From Hortaea werneckii (taxonomy: Eukaryota > Ascomycota > Dothideomycetes > Mycosphaerellales > Teratosphaeriaceae), in assembly GCA_037044905.1 (NCBI GenBank), contig JBAOKB010000156.1, positions 62,001-126,000 of the forward strand: DNA of 64,000 nt, in the 5' to 3' direction. Shown one piece after another: positions 12,433 to 24,251 of the stretch. How positions within the stretch are numbered: the stretch's first letter is position 1; the number at the start of each line of letters is the position of its first letter. Under the pieces are notes generated by a model that was not told the DNA's origin, made no database searches, and was given only the letters and a program-made list of their open reading frames with translations. The translations under genes were made by a program, and so were the position numbers.

Positions 12433-13532
12433 ATGATGGCCAACGAAAACGGTATCAATGAGCGCGCACAGACGGGCTTTGCCCAGAGCGCTGCTTATGA
12501 CCAATACCGACCTGGCTATTCATCTACAGCGACCGAGAAGCTGCTCAAGCAGTGCAGAGTCTCTGGCGTCAAGAATGCCAAAGTTCTCGATCTCGCTGCA
12601 GGTACGGGGAAGTTCACGGAAGCGCTTGTCAGCCGAGGTGAGCACTACGAGGTGATCGCTGTGGAACCTCACGATGGCATGCGGGAGGTGCTTGAAAAGA
12701 AGCAGCTGCCGCGCGTTTCGGTCTTGAACGGCAAGGCAAATAGTATTCCGCTCGAGGATGACTCTGTAGATGCTATAGTTGTTGCACAGGTAGGTTTGAT
12801 GAGACTCTTCCTTATATGCATGGCATTGCGCTGTCCGCTTGCGCTCTGGGTGGTAGGCTGAGTGTCAACAGGCTTTCCACTGGTTCGCGACCAAAGAAAC
12901 TTTGAAAGAACTGCATCGCGTCTTGAAGCCGCACGGCGCGCTGGGTCTTATATGGAATATCGGTATGTAACCTCGAGACATACATGTTCGCCACTACAGA
13001 CGCTGACCCAATGTTCAGAGGACTACAACGCTCCTCGAGGTCATGAAGCTGCTACGCCTTGGGAAGGCAAGATACAGGACCTGACATGGACATTTCAGGA
13101 TAACGAGCCTCGTTTTAGACATGAGCAATGGCGAAGGGTGTTCGAGGAGCAGAGCAAGTCAACCCCTCTTTCACTCATTGTTGCGAGTGAGCAGTACTTC
13201 GCCCTGCCCCTCGGCGAGCACCATGAGCCGTTCGTCAAATGGCTTCCCAAAGAGAAAGTGTGGGAGCGGTATAATACCATCTCCCACATTTCTGTCCTTC
13301 AGGGAGATGAGCGCGAAGTAAGTCGTACCACGCCGAGTGATTTGCTTAAAGATGCTGACATGTTTCTTAGCGGACTTATAAGACTTTCATGGATGCTATC
13401 AATGGCCCGGATGTCGAGACGAATGATAATGGAGAAGTAGCTGTCCATGGTAATACCTATACTATATGGGCGACTAAAATTCCAGAGGACGGGCGGGCAT
13501 CATTGACGCATGTGGAGATGCCGGATGCCTGA
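12433..13532 (+). CDS. Class I SAM-dependent methyltransferase
   Basis: Four exons: 12433-12789, 12872-12962, 13019-13317, 13371-13532 (introns 82, 56 and 53 nt), 302 aa. Motif I is VLDLAAGTGKFT near residue 50, followed by the acidic strand-2 end VIAVEPHDGM, then LPRVSVLNGKANSIPLEDDSVDAIVVAQAFHWF and a post-IV LKPHGALGLIWNI. The DxxxxAQAFHWF pattern is typical of the small-molecule methyltransferase type 11 family, which includes yeast trans-aconitate methyltransferase-like proteins and many uncharacterised fungal enzymes. The substrate cannot be told from sequence. All three splice junctions restore conserved motif text. A second ATG lies one codon downstream. Confidence 0.88.
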
Positions 13533-13730
13533 CCGGCGTCACTTGATGCTAGAGCGGATACATCAAGGCAGTAGATTAGAGCGTTCCATATACAGCCTCC
13601 GTCTCGAGGGCTCGAGACAGTGCTCCAAGGCCGTTCGATCATGAATGATTCGTGGTCCACTCCCAAGGGGTTCAGCAACGTCCTTCTGTAAACACGTTCA
13701 ATGCGGTCGATATTATGTGAATAATTCTCT

Positions 13731-14105
13731 TCATGAGTCTGCCGAGATGTACGTCACTTATAATAGTCGTCAGTAGAGCGTTAAGAGCTGTGGCGGGAAT
13801 TGCAGCTCACCATTGTTGCCTCGCACGAAAGCGTCACCGTAGTTTCTCCTGAGCTTGCCGTTCACAAATTCCTTCGTTTGTTCAAGCGCGATATTCATGT
13901 AGCCGTCTACGGATTGCAATTCGCCTGGAAAAGAGGTCAGAACGAGGGATGCCATTACCTGGGTACTTGTCCTCTTGAACCTACCTCTGTAAACTACGCC
14001 GGAGTTAAGCTTGACTGTGACCGGAGCGCCGATGATTTCGCTCAGGAAGCCAGATGGATCTCTGGCGTCGTTCGCACCGTTCTGAGCAGGGGCCGTAGCG
14101 CTCAT
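13731..14105 (-). CDS. LSM6: LSm6, U6 snRNA-associated Sm-like protein
   Basis: Three exons (minus) 14105-13985, 13924-13811 and 13756-13731, with introns of 60 and 54 nt, 86 aa. The Sm1 motif reads IIGAPVTVKLNSGVVYRG, continues ELQSVDGYMNIALEQT, and Sm2 is YGDAFVRGNNVTYISA. The match to LSm6 is nearly continuous. LSm6 is a ring subunit of both the Lsm1-7 (cytoplasmic mRNA decay) and Lsm2-8 (nuclear U6 snRNP) complexes. The last coding exon is only 26 nt including the stop. The next gene starts about 290 bp away in the opposite direction, so the two probably share a promoter region. Confidence 0.93.
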
Positions 14106-14393
14106 CGTGACAATGAATATCGATGTGTCGTTTGCTGAGAGAAAGCCACACTTCCATGCAGGCAATTCTTCGTCGGCGTGACCTTCGCGTTGGAGAAGGT
14201 CCGTGCGCGCCCCACCTCATCGTCGCGGACGCGGGTAAGCGATGAAGCGATCTTGAACCAATTCATGATCACTAAATGAGTGTACCGAGACGACAACGCC
14301 TCGACGAGCGTCGCAAGTAGAGGACGTTGTGTGTAGTGAGCTAAGCAACTGTAGAGCGATCCATCATCCAGACTCGGACATAACAAGCTATCG

Positions 14394-15801
14394 ATGGGCC
14401 TCTTCAAGCGGCCTGCATGGGCTCAGGTACAGGAACCCGAAGAAGATACTGAACAAAGCCTTTTCAGTCACTCGAGCCGATCGCACGAAGCCATCCTCGC
14501 AGAACAACAGCGACAGAAAAAGGAGCGAGCTGAGAAGGAGAAGAAGAAGCAAGAGCGTAAAGAGTCCAAAGATTGCAGCAAGCGTGAGAACGACACGAGC
14601 GACTATAACGAGCAAGGCAGCAACAAGAAGAGAACCTTAAATAGGCGCATAAATTCCAAAGAAAGCGAAGACTTACTGAGTAGCGTTGGCTTGTCTCCCG
14701 CCGGTGCTGCAGCGAAAACCAAGACCCAGGATCCTGGAGAAAGCAAAGTCGAGGATGTTGCGCATCGAAGATCCACAAGAGAACAGAACACAGCTTACAG
14801 AGAGAATTCACGGTCCAATGAAACTCCACAGGCACCATCGGTCATTGATATAGGGGATTCAGATGGAGACAATGAGGTGCAAGGTAGACCAGATCCTCCG
14901 GTTGAGCCAGATCCCACCTCGGACTCTGAATCCGATGAGGAGTTTGCTGAATTGAGGCGGCGTGCTAGAGCACAGAAGCTAAGGAAGAAGAAGCGAAGAA
15001 AAAGACACAGGCACCGGATGCGAAGTCACCCACACCAGGCTTGGATGGAGCTGGCCCCAGCCGCATTGGATTACCAACACCACCTCCAGCACAAGATCCG
15101 CCTGTCAAGCTCTTGGTCACCTCGGAGCTCGATAACACGCGGCCTTTAATGGTCTACAGGAAGCTCACCCAGCGTCTGCAGGAAATCCGAGTAGCTTGGT
15201 GCCAGAAGCAGGGTTTCTCAGACGAGTTCACGAAAGGAATTTTCCTCATTCATAAATTGAGCCGATTATACGACTCTACCACATGCAGGAGCTTAGGGCT
15301 TTACATCGACAAAGATGGTCAGATCAAGTTGAAAGGTAGCGAGATGCCACAAGATGCCCAAATCCACCTCGAGGCTGTAACGGAAGAGATCTTCGAGAAG
15401 AAAAAGGCCGAGAAGGCAAGGCAAGAGCGGGCTAGGGAGAAAGCGCTCTTGGGCGAGCCGGATGAAGAAGCTGATGTTCAGGCGGCTGAGGCTCCAAAAG
15501 AATCTGCCGCTAAAGAGGAAGCCAATGTGCGAATCGTGCTGCGAGCGAAAGGTGTTTCACAGCCGTTCAAGCTCAAAGTCAAGCCTGTAAGTTCGCCGCT
15601 CTTAGTGTACTGCACCCGTGCTAACTTCAACAGAGCACACCTTTCTCGAAGATCATGATGGCTTGTCGAGGTCATTTTTCTGTTGGCGAGCGTCAGCAAT
15701 TATGGCTGGAACTTGATGGCGAGCGCCTAGATCCCGATGACATGATACAGAGCACCGATATCGAGGACATGGACAACATAGATGTCTACATTGCCGGTTG
15801 A
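14394..15801 (+). CDS. Rad60/Esc2-like SUMO-like domain protein (frame break)
   Basis: Exons 14394-15586 and 15634-15801 (47-nt intron, CTAAC branch). The N-terminus is basic and charged; then comes an acidic VIDIGDSDGDNEV motif resembling a SUMO-interacting motif, a DEEFAELRRRARAQK helix typical of fungal Rad60 relatives, a first SUMO-like domain (KLLVTSELDNTRPLMVYRKL...) and a second ending DDMIQSTDIEDMDNIDVYIAG. These proteins act in SUMO-dependent recombination repair and replication stress. The first part is open in one frame and everything from about 15005 in another. No usable intron spans the change. One missing A in the A5 run at 14999-15003 would join them into about 453 aa. See the finding on frame breaks. 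Confidence 0.8.
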
Positions 15802-17761
15802 CTTGTGATCTCTATAGGATGAGCTCAAGTCGAACCCGGAGTCAGCTGGATGGCATAGCGGCGTGTTCACTTCTTGCTTTTTTGATGATACCCAAGCAGT
15901 TTTTACACTTACTTCTTTAGCAATTCTTCAGGTACCAATGCATTCTGAGAGGCGCTCTCGTGACCGCGCTATCACCAACTGACTCCACCTGTACTGCTCA
16001 GCCCTTGCCATCATACGGTTGATACTGCACACGCAGCCGGACCGCTCCATGCGGCTCTTTCACAGGCACTGTCTGATGTCTTCTTGGTCGCACCAATCAT
16101 GGTTGATGCGATGCCGACTTGACCGAGCGTTGCGGTTCTAGTCTTATGCACGTCGGATTTTAGCGTTGGGCAGCTACGTGTCGTTCTTGCAGCGGTCGTT
16201 TCCCCTTGCGGCCCAAGACCACCGGCAAACCGACCTACACTGGTGTGGTTGTATTGACGCCGCGTCTGAAGCCACCGACGCAACGGCTATTTGCAGTATA
16301 GTACAGCGTGTACGAACAAGGTGACTCCCCGTAGGCACCAGCTTCGAGGCCATCTGGGCTGTGACTCTGAAGGCCCAAAGAACACTATATAGTAGACTTA
16401 CCCCAGGTGCAAAGTCCACCTCTTGGGTACTTGTAGCCTTCGCGATAGCATTTCTATCCTAGTTGCGCACCGTTTGCCTTTGCGCTTACCTGCTTTGCCG
16501 TACAAAAGGTGTGGTGATACGACCCAACTTCTCGTCCGGCACCGGCACTTCCTCCGTACTTTGCTATCGCCCGAATAATTCCATCAATGCCTCCTAGGAC
16601 AGCTTCCGATATCGAACTACGCAGATTGAGGAGGCCAGACCGTGGAAGGGAGTGAGATCGCAACTTGCATTGCGAACCGCAAGAATTCGGTATCTACTTC
16701 TGCCTTGCAGCATCACCAGGCCAACGGTCTCTGCCATACGCATCGCAGGACAACCATATTTGCCTGCCCAGCTATAACAATATATGGAATTTTTCCATCT
16801 GACTTCGTCGAGACGCCTGTTACGCATAACGACCTCAGTCTGAACGCTTTTGCGCTCGCGCGCACAATCGAAGGTGAGTGTTCTGGTCTGTTCGCCCCCA
16901 CTGCGACCATGTGAAATGTAGAAGCGGCCACTACTGCAGGCCGGGTTACGCCGGTGAAGACGAGGGCCCGCTCGCTACTGTGAAATATTGTGGCCTCCAC
17001 TTCTTGACGCTCTCCAGTTCTTCTCCAGATCACCATCGTTTCTGACATGAATCACTATCTCAGTTCCCGCTCCTACATCGAGAAGAAGACGAGCGCTCGC
17101 CGAGACATCGAAGGACGACACCGCCCGCCTATCCCAACTTCCTTCGCGGCTGATCGACTCGCTCCCGTCGCGTGCCTCCAGCGGACATCCCACCTTTCGG
17201 TCTGACGCCACCGGGCCTGCGGGAGGGGTGGAATTGCATGCACGTTGACATCGGCAACGCATATCATTTACAAACAACGAGGAATCTAAAAAGAGACACC
17301 TGTCTGCAAGGCGAGCGCGTGTTTGCAGGCATTATCAGAATCATCGACACGTCGGCCGTGTCTCACTTGATTGTTTCAGATCTCTCGGGAAGAGGGGCTT
17401 CCTTCAGCGCGTAGCATTGGCCTCTCGGCTTCGAGCAACCATCAGCAGCCTCTGCCCCTTGCGCTCCATTATCGAGATATATCCCCACCCTTACGCGACG
17501 CCTTCTACGACTGGGAACTTGTTATCGACCATTTGGGCTTGCTTGTCTGTCCAAGCGCAATTGATTCCGTGGTCAGCTTTCCTTGCCATCAACACATCAA
17601 CATAACACTCTGCGGGGCACAACGAGAAACTCAAAGCGCGATAAGGTTGTCGTTAGCGCGGGTCCTCCATAGCAACACACGAAGGGGCCTCTCAATCTCG
17701 ACCTCCTTCTCTTTGGGGTGGGGTCAGGAGTGAGAAGTCGCCTGACAGATCGAGACAACCG
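15802..17761. other. Long intergenic region
   Basis: About 1.96 kb between two plus-strand genes. It contains only short open frames with no family resemblance. The last few hundred bases before 17762 are C/T-rich and are a plausible promoter and leader of the next gene. No RNA gene was recognised. Confidence 0.4.
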
Positions 17762-19963
17762 ATGCCGTAAGTTCCCCGCCAAGCATATGTGGACGACTGC
17801 ATGCTGACCACACACGGCACACAGCCCGACATTCACAGTCAGTTCAGGCTCAGAGCGGGTGGTCGAGGTGTATCCGGAGAGACGAGGCAACTCTTCTGCC
17901 GGAAGCGCTTCGGTCGTCTCCCCTACTTCTAGCGACAGCCGTAGCTTCAGCTCCGCCAGCTCGGACAGCTATATTCAGGTCGAACCGCCTTACGGAGACG
18001 AAGACGACATCGACCCTGAAGACTCGGCCTCCCGATCTCGACAGCCGACCTCACGACGACGCAACACGGAGGTGCGACCAGCACCCCCAAGGCGGCAATC
18101 CTCTCGCAGAGTCGTTCGCGAGCCAGAGCAGCCACCGCGACGCCATCGTTCACACACGCACCACTCGAGCCGACCTCGCCGCACCGAGTCGAGGCGGACA
18201 CCGTCCGACGAGTCAAGCAGTGTGGCTTCGTTTGACGACTATCCGTATAGCCACCATGGCGCGCCGCAGCCACCTCGTGCCTACCCTCCTCCCCCTAGTT
18301 CGGGATACAGGCATGTCCCTGCGCACAGCCATGGTGGCTACCCACCGAACATGACTTCTGCTCCTCCTTACAACGATCCCTTTGCTGGTCACCAAGCAAT
18401 GATTCCAGTGCCTCACCAAGATCCTTTTGGCTACCAGCAACCGAATCCATTCGGCCCTCATGCAGGGCAGAGCAACCCATTCTCACCAATGAGTCAAGGA
18501 GGCTCAAGCTACTTCTCAACAGACCCGCACACCGCCCCTCAAATGGGCCCTCCTCACCGCCCACCAGGCCCTCCGCGACCACAGAGCTTCGCTGCGCCAT
18601 CCCAGTACGGCTCGGAGATGTCTATGACCCCTTACCCGCCTCCCTCCGCGCACCCTGGCATGCACCCCGGGATGCCTTACAACCCATACCAGGTTTCGTC
18701 CATGCCACAACATATGCAAGGTATGCCGCCGGGTATGCCACCAGGGATGCCCGGTGGCTATCCTGGTATGGGCGTCTGGCCTCCGCCTTCTCACACCAGC
18801 TCTCCAGCTCCAAAAGAGGATGCTACCTTAGCTGAATTGGAGTCCCTGAAGGCGATGCTCCAGAAGCAGCAGGAAGAGAAGGAGAACAAAGCAAAGGAGC
18901 AGGCGGAGAAGGCCAAGGAGGAAGAGAAGTCAAGCACCGTTGCAGAGCTTGAGTCCTTGAAGCAGCTCATCGCGAAGCACGAGGAGGCTCGCTTGGCCGC
19001 GGAAAAGGAGCGACTGGCTAAGGCAGAAGAGGAAGCTGCTGCTGCCGCGGCAAAGAAAGCAGCTGAAGCTGCCGAGATAAAGAGAAAGGAGGAGATCGCG
19101 GCTGCCTCCCAGAAAGCCAAAGAAGATGCGGAGAAGGCTGCCGAAGAGGCCGCGAAGAAGGCCAAGGAAGAACACGAGCAAAAGCTTGCTGAGGCCAAGA
19201 AGGCTCAGGAGGACGCAGAGAAGAAGCAGAAGGAGCTCGAAGATGAAGCTGCTAAGAACAAGCCTACGCCGGATTCTTTGAAGGCACCCATCAGGTTCAA
19301 AGACGCAGTCGGTAGGAAGTTTAGCTTCCCATGGCATCTCTGCAAGACATGGAAGGGCATGGAAGGTCTCATCAGGCAGGCCTTTTTACACGTTGATCTT
19401 ATTGGAGAGCACGTGCACCAAGGTCATTATGACCTGACCGGACCTGACGGTGAGATTATCCTGCCACAGGTATGGGACACCATGATTCAGCCTGACTGGG
19501 AGATCACCATGCACATGTGGCCAATGCCTGAGCCACCGAAGTCCCCGCCAAAAGACAAGCTCGCTGAAGATGCCGCAGCGGCGGCGGCAGCGGCAGATCC
19601 ATTGGCTGGTATCGATTTTGCCGCACTTGGTCTAGGAGACCTTGGCGGTCCGCCTACAAAGAAGGCATCGAAAAAGGCAAAGAAGGCAAAGCGAAAAAGC
19701 GAAAGTCGGCTTCGCCTGAAATTGTGGCTGTTCCGCCTCCACCTCCGGGACATCCAGGAGATGGTATGCCACCGCCACCACCTCCAGTGAACTTTCCACC
19801 AGGCATGATGCCGGACGGCATGGGCATGGGCATGGGCATGCCCCCTGGTATCCAAAGCGTTGAGGAGAAGCGGCGATCCGGCTCGAAGCCCAAGGGCAAA
19901 GGTTTGTCGGGGTGGCAAGCCTGGATGGTTGGCGGCAACGTCAAGCAGCACAAGAAGAAGTAA
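17762..19963 (+). CDS. Coiled-coil protein with fungal ubiquitin-like domain (frame break)
   Basis: A 5-nt first coding exon (17762-17766, ATG plus CC) splices over a 58-nt intron (GTAAGT...CTGAC...CACAG) to 17825-19963, giving MPPTFTVSSGSERVVEVYPE. Layout: Ser/Arg-rich N-terminus, Pro/Met/Gly-rich middle with PGMPPGMPPGMPGG repeats, then a long Lys/Glu/Ala coiled coil (about residues 345-490). A conserved domain follows (PIRFKDAVGRKFSFPWHLCKTW through WEITMHMWPMPEPP), which I recognise as the fungal ubiquitin-like domain. The tail has MGMGMGM and a basic end, KQHKKK. The frame changes near 19694-19698, an A5 run: one missing A restores KKRKSASPEIVAVPPPPPG and a 714-aa product. Function is unknown. 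Confidence 0.82.
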
Positions 19964-20528
19964 GCGCCCTGCTCTAACTTCTTCTCTTTACCTTCACCTG
20001 GCAGATTGGCACTTTCTTTCCTTTGTCTTATTTACCATATTTGATCTACTCAGCGATTGACGGAAGATCTACGGGAAGGATGCATGCTTTGTTGGATTTT
20101 GAACTTTCCCCTCCGATGATACCATTCTGCTTATGTGGGCTCTCTTTGTGCGACTCTTTCGGGTGATTGACGATGATGATGATTTGATGACGAGATGCCG
20201 AACCCTCAGCGCTGGGCGCTGGGCACGGGAAAAGGAGACGTAAGAGTCGAGGAGCGGCTGGAGCATACCTTAGCATTGCACAGGCGTGCGGATGATACCA
20301 GATTGTCAACTTCAGTGCTGGCGTTTAGCGATCTAGCGAGATATTCCTCTTTTTTTAAAAGCAGCGCGCGAAAACAAGTCGTAATGTCTCCTTTTTACCT
20401 GGGTGTTATGCATCTCATATTTTTGTTCTATGGACGCAGACGTGGTAGGTAATGCGCACATCCAATATCCAAGATCATTTCGTTGAGCGCCACTGAAGCC
20501 GTGCAACGCATCATGATACTGTACATAT
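19964..20528. other. Intergenic between convergent genes
   Basis: About 565 bp joining the 3' ends of the coiled-coil gene and the Hel2-like gene. A GATGAT-type short repeat lies near 20172-20190. Nothing else was recognised. Confidence 0.4.
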
Positions 20529-22973
20529 CTAGCCCCACTGGAACACAAGCTGCTTTTTCCCCTTTTTGCCCTTTCCTTTGCCTGTATCTACGATACCATC
20601 TTCAGCAGGAGGGGTAGGTGCAGCTGACGAACTCGCACTCGAAGCGCCCCAAGCATTGCCTACCGCGGGGCTAGCGTTGGTTCTAATAACGCCAGCACCG
20701 GTGTAACCCGGACTGAACACAGTGGAAGTCGGCTTCTTGGCAGCGGGCAGGGCCGGGAATGCGTCCCCTCCTTTCGGTACGTTGGTAGAAGATTGGGTCC
20801 GAGAAGGCGCTGGTGAGGCCCGGGAAGAGGAAGGTATCGAGCCTGCCGGGCGCAGGGCAAGCCATCCTGATGGCTGGGCCCGCGATGAACTTCCGCTCGC
20901 AGAAGGTAACGCTGGGAAAGAAGGGCCTGCTGCTGCTGCACGAGGCGCCGAGCTTGATGAGCCCGCCGCGTTCGTCCACGTACGCTGCTGTGCGGCGCCG
21001 TGACTGCGACCGCTCTGTGCAGTAGAGCTCTTCAGCTTTAGCACCCTGTTCGTGCCGGCTCCTGCGCCAAGTACTCCAGCTGCGGACGCTGGATTTGCGC
21101 CAGCAGGCCCTGGTAAGGATGGATAGTCCTCGTTAATCGCTTTCCAGTCCGACCAGGCTTTCAAGATCGCATCTCGCCTTCCTGGGATTTCGAAAATGTC
21201 AGCAAGCTCTTTGATGAGCTTACCAAGCTCAGCCGAAGAAGTGTCGAATAGCGCGAAGAAGGCATCGATGAGGTCTGAAGCGCTAAGAGTCCCGTTTCTG
21301 AAGGCTGATATGCGCCCCCTGAATTCATCCAACTTGACCGTGTCGTTGCGCAAGAGATTTGCAGCCCGCTCTGTCACTGCTGCATGTCTCATGCGCCGAG
21401 CCTGCTCCTGAGGCGTGAGTGCTTCGACAGGTCCTGTGCTCGCACCGACAGTCTGCGCTGACGGCCTGCTGTTCAACGATGGGAAGTCGGGCTGTGCCGG
21501 TTGAGGGCGGGGTGATTGTGCTGGTCTTTGGACTGTCTGCGCTTGTGGTTCCGGTTGTGTCAGGCGGCCGCCAAACGTCCGGCTTGATACTGATTGCGCG
21601 CTATGGATCTCACGTTCTCGCTGGTGCGCGAGCTCTGCCCTGCTCATGTGACCAGCTGAAGAGGGCGCCACGCCATCTGCGTTGGGATCCCTACCCCTTC
21701 CTGCTCTTCTGCCACCACGGCCACGCGTTGAACGCTCCTCTGTGTACTGAGGTCGGTAGTCGAAGTTTGAGAGATCGACAGCTCGAGCGCCACGGCCCTT
21801 CGTCAGACCATTGGGGTGCTGTTCGATTTGATGGGCCTTCAAATCCATCTCAGAGTCAAAGACAACGAACTTCTTCTCCTGACATTCCTGATCCGCGCAA
21901 GGGAAATGGTCGCGGTTAAAGTGCGACTCAAGAGCATCATAGTTCACATAGTACTGCGGGTTTTGAGGGTTCCTCCTGTCGCAAAGATGGCATCTCTCAT
22001 GCTTGTCTCTGCAATGAACATAAAGTTCGTCATCGCCATAGAACCGTTGCAGGCAAAAGCCGCATTCAGGGTGGCCTTTGAAGCCGCTCTGATTTTCAGC
22101 GCCTGGTACATCATCTCCGAACTTCTCGTGCTTGCGCAGCTCGTCCTTGGTGAATAGCTCATGCTCATGCGTGAAGACTTTCTTGTTCCGCGTACAGAGG
22201 TCGCACATCCACTTCTGATGCGCGCTCCGTACATGGCGGTGCAGGTCTGGCCATCCCAGACAAGCAGCATCGCAGGTAGCATCAGGACAATTGTACCTCA
22301 ACAGCAAGACTGTATCCTCGAAGATCTCAGGCTTCTCATACGCAATGCCAAGGTTGCCATCCGTGCGGAAGAAGTCCGAATCTTTGTATTCGTCGTACTT
22401 TTTCTCGCCCTCGTCGGTGAATACGACCGTAGCCGCCTCGGTCCTGCAATGCGCACAGGCCTTGGTCTTGTACAAGGCTCGCAATCGCAAGGCACAGATG
22501 TGGCAGGTCCGGTGGTTGCAGGGTGCTACGCTCTGGTGCGCAATTGTCGAAGCGCAAATGAAGCAAACTTCAGCATCTTCTTCATTGATGTCTTCAGCTG
22601 CTGTGCCCTGCTTCTGCTCGCCTGAAGTGGTGTTTTCGGCGTCCTTGGTCAGGCGACTCCCAAAGACGCCTCCTCCGCCGGGCTGAGGCGGTGGCTGTCC
22701 AGTAGCCGGGTCTTGACTGCCATTGGTTGCTTTTGCCTGACATTGACTTTGTGCTCTGTCTCTATTACCTCCTCCGCCGCCACCTCTCCCTCGACCGCGA
22801 CCCTTGCCCTTTCCACGAGAATCGCCTCTTGCATGGTGACCGCCTCGCTCTCCAGCAATTCCAGCGTCCTCACCGGCCGTACCGCCCTGTGAAGCTCCAC
22901 CTCGACCTCGCCCTCGGCCACCTCCTCTTCGTGCTGAACCAGAGTGGCTCGTTTGGGAAGCTCCGTCTGCCAT
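20529..22973 (-). CDS. Hel2/ZNF598-type RING E3 ligase
   Basis: Intronless, 814 aa from the ATG at 22973; longer in-frame reading upstream looks non-conserved. The N-terminus is rich in RGG/GRGRG repeats, then comes a RING domain (CFICASTIAHQSVAPCNHRTCHICALRLRAL...CAHCR, about residues 135-175). A series of C2H2-like fingers follows (CDAACLGWPDLHRHVRSAH, CDLCTRNKKVF, ECGFCLQRFYGDDELYVHCRDKHERCHLC, HFNRDHFPC, QEKKFVVFDSEMDLKAHQIEQH). The C-terminal half is disordered with one helical block (RNDTVKLDEFRGRISAFRNG). This is the architecture of Hel2/ZNF598, which senses collided ribosomes and ubiquitinates 40S proteins to start ribosome-associated quality control. The family assignment is firm; the role in this species is inferred. 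Confidence 0.92.
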   Translation of the reverse strand: MADGASQTSHSGSARRGGGRGRGRGGASQGGTAGEDAGIAGERGGHHARGDSRGKGKGRGRGRGGGGGGNRDRAQSQCQAKATNGSQDPATGQPPPQPGGGGVFGSRLTKDAENTTSGEQKQGTAAEDINEEDAEVCFICASTIAHQSVAPCNHRTCHICALRLRALYKTKACAHCRTEAATVVFTDEGEKKYDEYKDSDFFRTDGNLGIAYEKPEIFEDTVLLLRYNCPDATCDAACLGWPDLHRHVRSAHQKWMCDLCTRNKKVFTHEHELFTKDELRKHEKFGDDVPGAENQSGFKGHPECGFCLQRFYGDDELYVHCRDKHERCHLCDRRNPQNPQYYVNYDALESHFNRDHFPCADQECQEKKFVVFDSEMDLKAHQIEQHPNGLTKGRGARAVDLSNFDYRPQYTEERSTRGRGGRRAGRGRDPNADGVAPSSAGHMSRAELAHQREREIHSAQSVSSRTFGGRLTQPEPQAQTVQRPAQSPRPQPAQPDFPSLNSRPSAQTVGASTGPVEALTPQEQARRMRHAAVTERAANLLRNDTVKLDEFRGRISAFRNGTLSASDLIDAFFALFDTSSAELGKLIKELADIFEIPGRRDAILKAWSDWKAINEDYPSLPGPAGANPASAAGVLGAGAGTNRVLKLKSSTAQSGRSHGAAQQRTWTNAAGSSSSAPRAAAAGPSFPALPSASGSSSRAQPSGWLALRPAGSIPSSSRASPAPSRTQSSTNVPKGGDAFPALPAAKKPTSTVFSPGYTGAGVIRTNASPAVGNAWGASSASSSAAPTPPAEDGIVDTGKGKGKKGKKQLVFQWG

Positions 22974-23480
22974 AGTTGTGGACTCGGAATTTGTAATTTT
23001 GAACAAGCTGCAACAGTGTTCGGACGGGGCGAGATGAAAATTGGTTCGTTTCAAAGGTGAGCTGTAGAGACGCAAATATGCCACCGAGAGGCAATTGAAT
23101 TGTCTGGAGTCAGCAGTTGGTGTGAATGTCAATCTCTTGTCCCCGTGAAATAACTAGTGGGATGTTAAACTCGAGCTAGGAGCGATGACGATGTAACGAT
23201 TGCATGACTAAGCTTACACTTTTCTACAGAACCTCAAGCACCTCCTTAGTACTGAGGTAGTAGTACACCACGTAACATTGCAACTTGCCCACCTATCCCT
23301 GCGCAACAGACCCAAGAGCCCGTTTTATCGCTATGAACCCCTTCGCCGATCTCGACAGATATCTCGCACTTCTGACGCGGAATCATTCACGCAAAAGTAA
23401 TTCCTTAACGCCTGCTCTTCCTTGCCGTATTCTTCCACTTCGCCGATGTCAACAGATAGCCCAGCCCTTCCAATGCAATA
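22974..23480. other. Intergenic, upstream of the Hel2-like gene
   Basis: About 500 bp between the Hel2-like start and the 3' end of the Myb-like gene on the same strand. It holds a short direct duplication near 23400-23530 (a CTTCCTTGCCGTATTCTTC-like phrase occurs twice). No gene seen. Confidence 0.4.
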
Positions 23481-24251
23481 TCATTCATCCCAACAGCTAC
23501 CCGAGCGTTTGCGCTTCCTTGCCGTATCCTTCGTGGACTCATCGTGTGGCCCGTTGAAATGGTCACCCTCCGTCTGTGCAGCCCCAACCTCCTTTTCAAA
23601 CTTGTCATCGTTCGTTTCCTTGAAGGCACCTTTGCTGTTGTCGGCGACAATTTGGTTGGGCCTGTCTGGCGGAAGGGTAGCTGAACATCTGTGCATTGCG
23701 CAGTCTTGGGCCCTTTTTTGGGCGCTTCGAAGCGCGAAGCTCATCAAGCATGTCGTTGGCGCCCAGCGGCCCATCGAGATTCACTGCGGTTGTTTCTTCG
23801 ACTTCCGGATATGTTTGAATCTCTGAGCGCGTTTGGGTATTTGATTGCGATTCGACTTCGGAATGCGTTCGAATCGTGTCCTGAAGGCGTAGTTCAGGTG
23901 CTGGCGAGGAAGAAGAAAGAAGAACGCGATCGTCTGAACCTGCCACGTTGCGACCACTAGCTTTGTGTTCGATGAGTTGCTGGTCCACGTCGATAGCCTG
24001 CTGCTTGAACCGATAGGAACTTGGAGGAACAGTGGTGCCAGCAGGCCTCGACGCTGGTACACCTCTTTGGCCTTCATGGAGATGGCAGCAATGGATCGGC
24101 CGCCCAGAATGTTGCTTTCGGTGCCATTAGTGCCATGGAGTAAGAGGATCTTGCTCCAAAAGGGTCCTTGGACGCGCTCAATGCTTGCAATGAGACAATC
24201 TTCTTGTGCAGTCGTCCAGAGAGGCGCTGCTTTGTGTCCTTTGCCGACCAT
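23481..24251 (-). CDS. Telobox-like Myb domain protein (frame breaks)
   Basis: Starting at the ATG at 24251 the protein reads MVGKGHKAAPLWTTAQED, then LIASIERVQGPFWSKILLLHG and TNGTESNILGGRSIAAISMKAKEV. The W, W/F spacing and the GxNGTxSxIL..R....LK-K pattern resemble the telobox Myb repeat of fungal Tbf1/Taz1 relatives, which bind TTAGGG-type DNA, but the VDLKDKxRN core is poorly kept. After the Myb part the protein-like reading moves to a second frame (acidic, Ser/Thr-rich, 24060-23720) and then back for a charged C-terminus ending KDTARKRKRSGSCWDE. One missing base around 24010-24070 and one surplus A in the A6 run at 23714-23719 would give about 256 aa. Introns are an alternative, since a 61-nt GTGTAC...CAG candidate exists. 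Moderate confidence. Confidence 0.5.

Noticed and set aside
11881..12504. 207-codon minus-strand ORF overlapping the methyltransferase start
   Set aside because: Composition is not protein-like, no motif, and it overlaps the well-supported start of the methyltransferase on the other strand.
14969..14982. Possible 14-nt intron that would fix the Rad60-like frame
   Set aside because: Far below any workable spliceosomal intron size. A single base missing in the nearby A5 run explains the frame better.
21419..22686. Several plus-strand ORFs of 110-166 codons
   Set aside because: They are antisense shadows of the Hel2-like gene, whose RING and C2H2 motifs are unambiguous on the minus strand.
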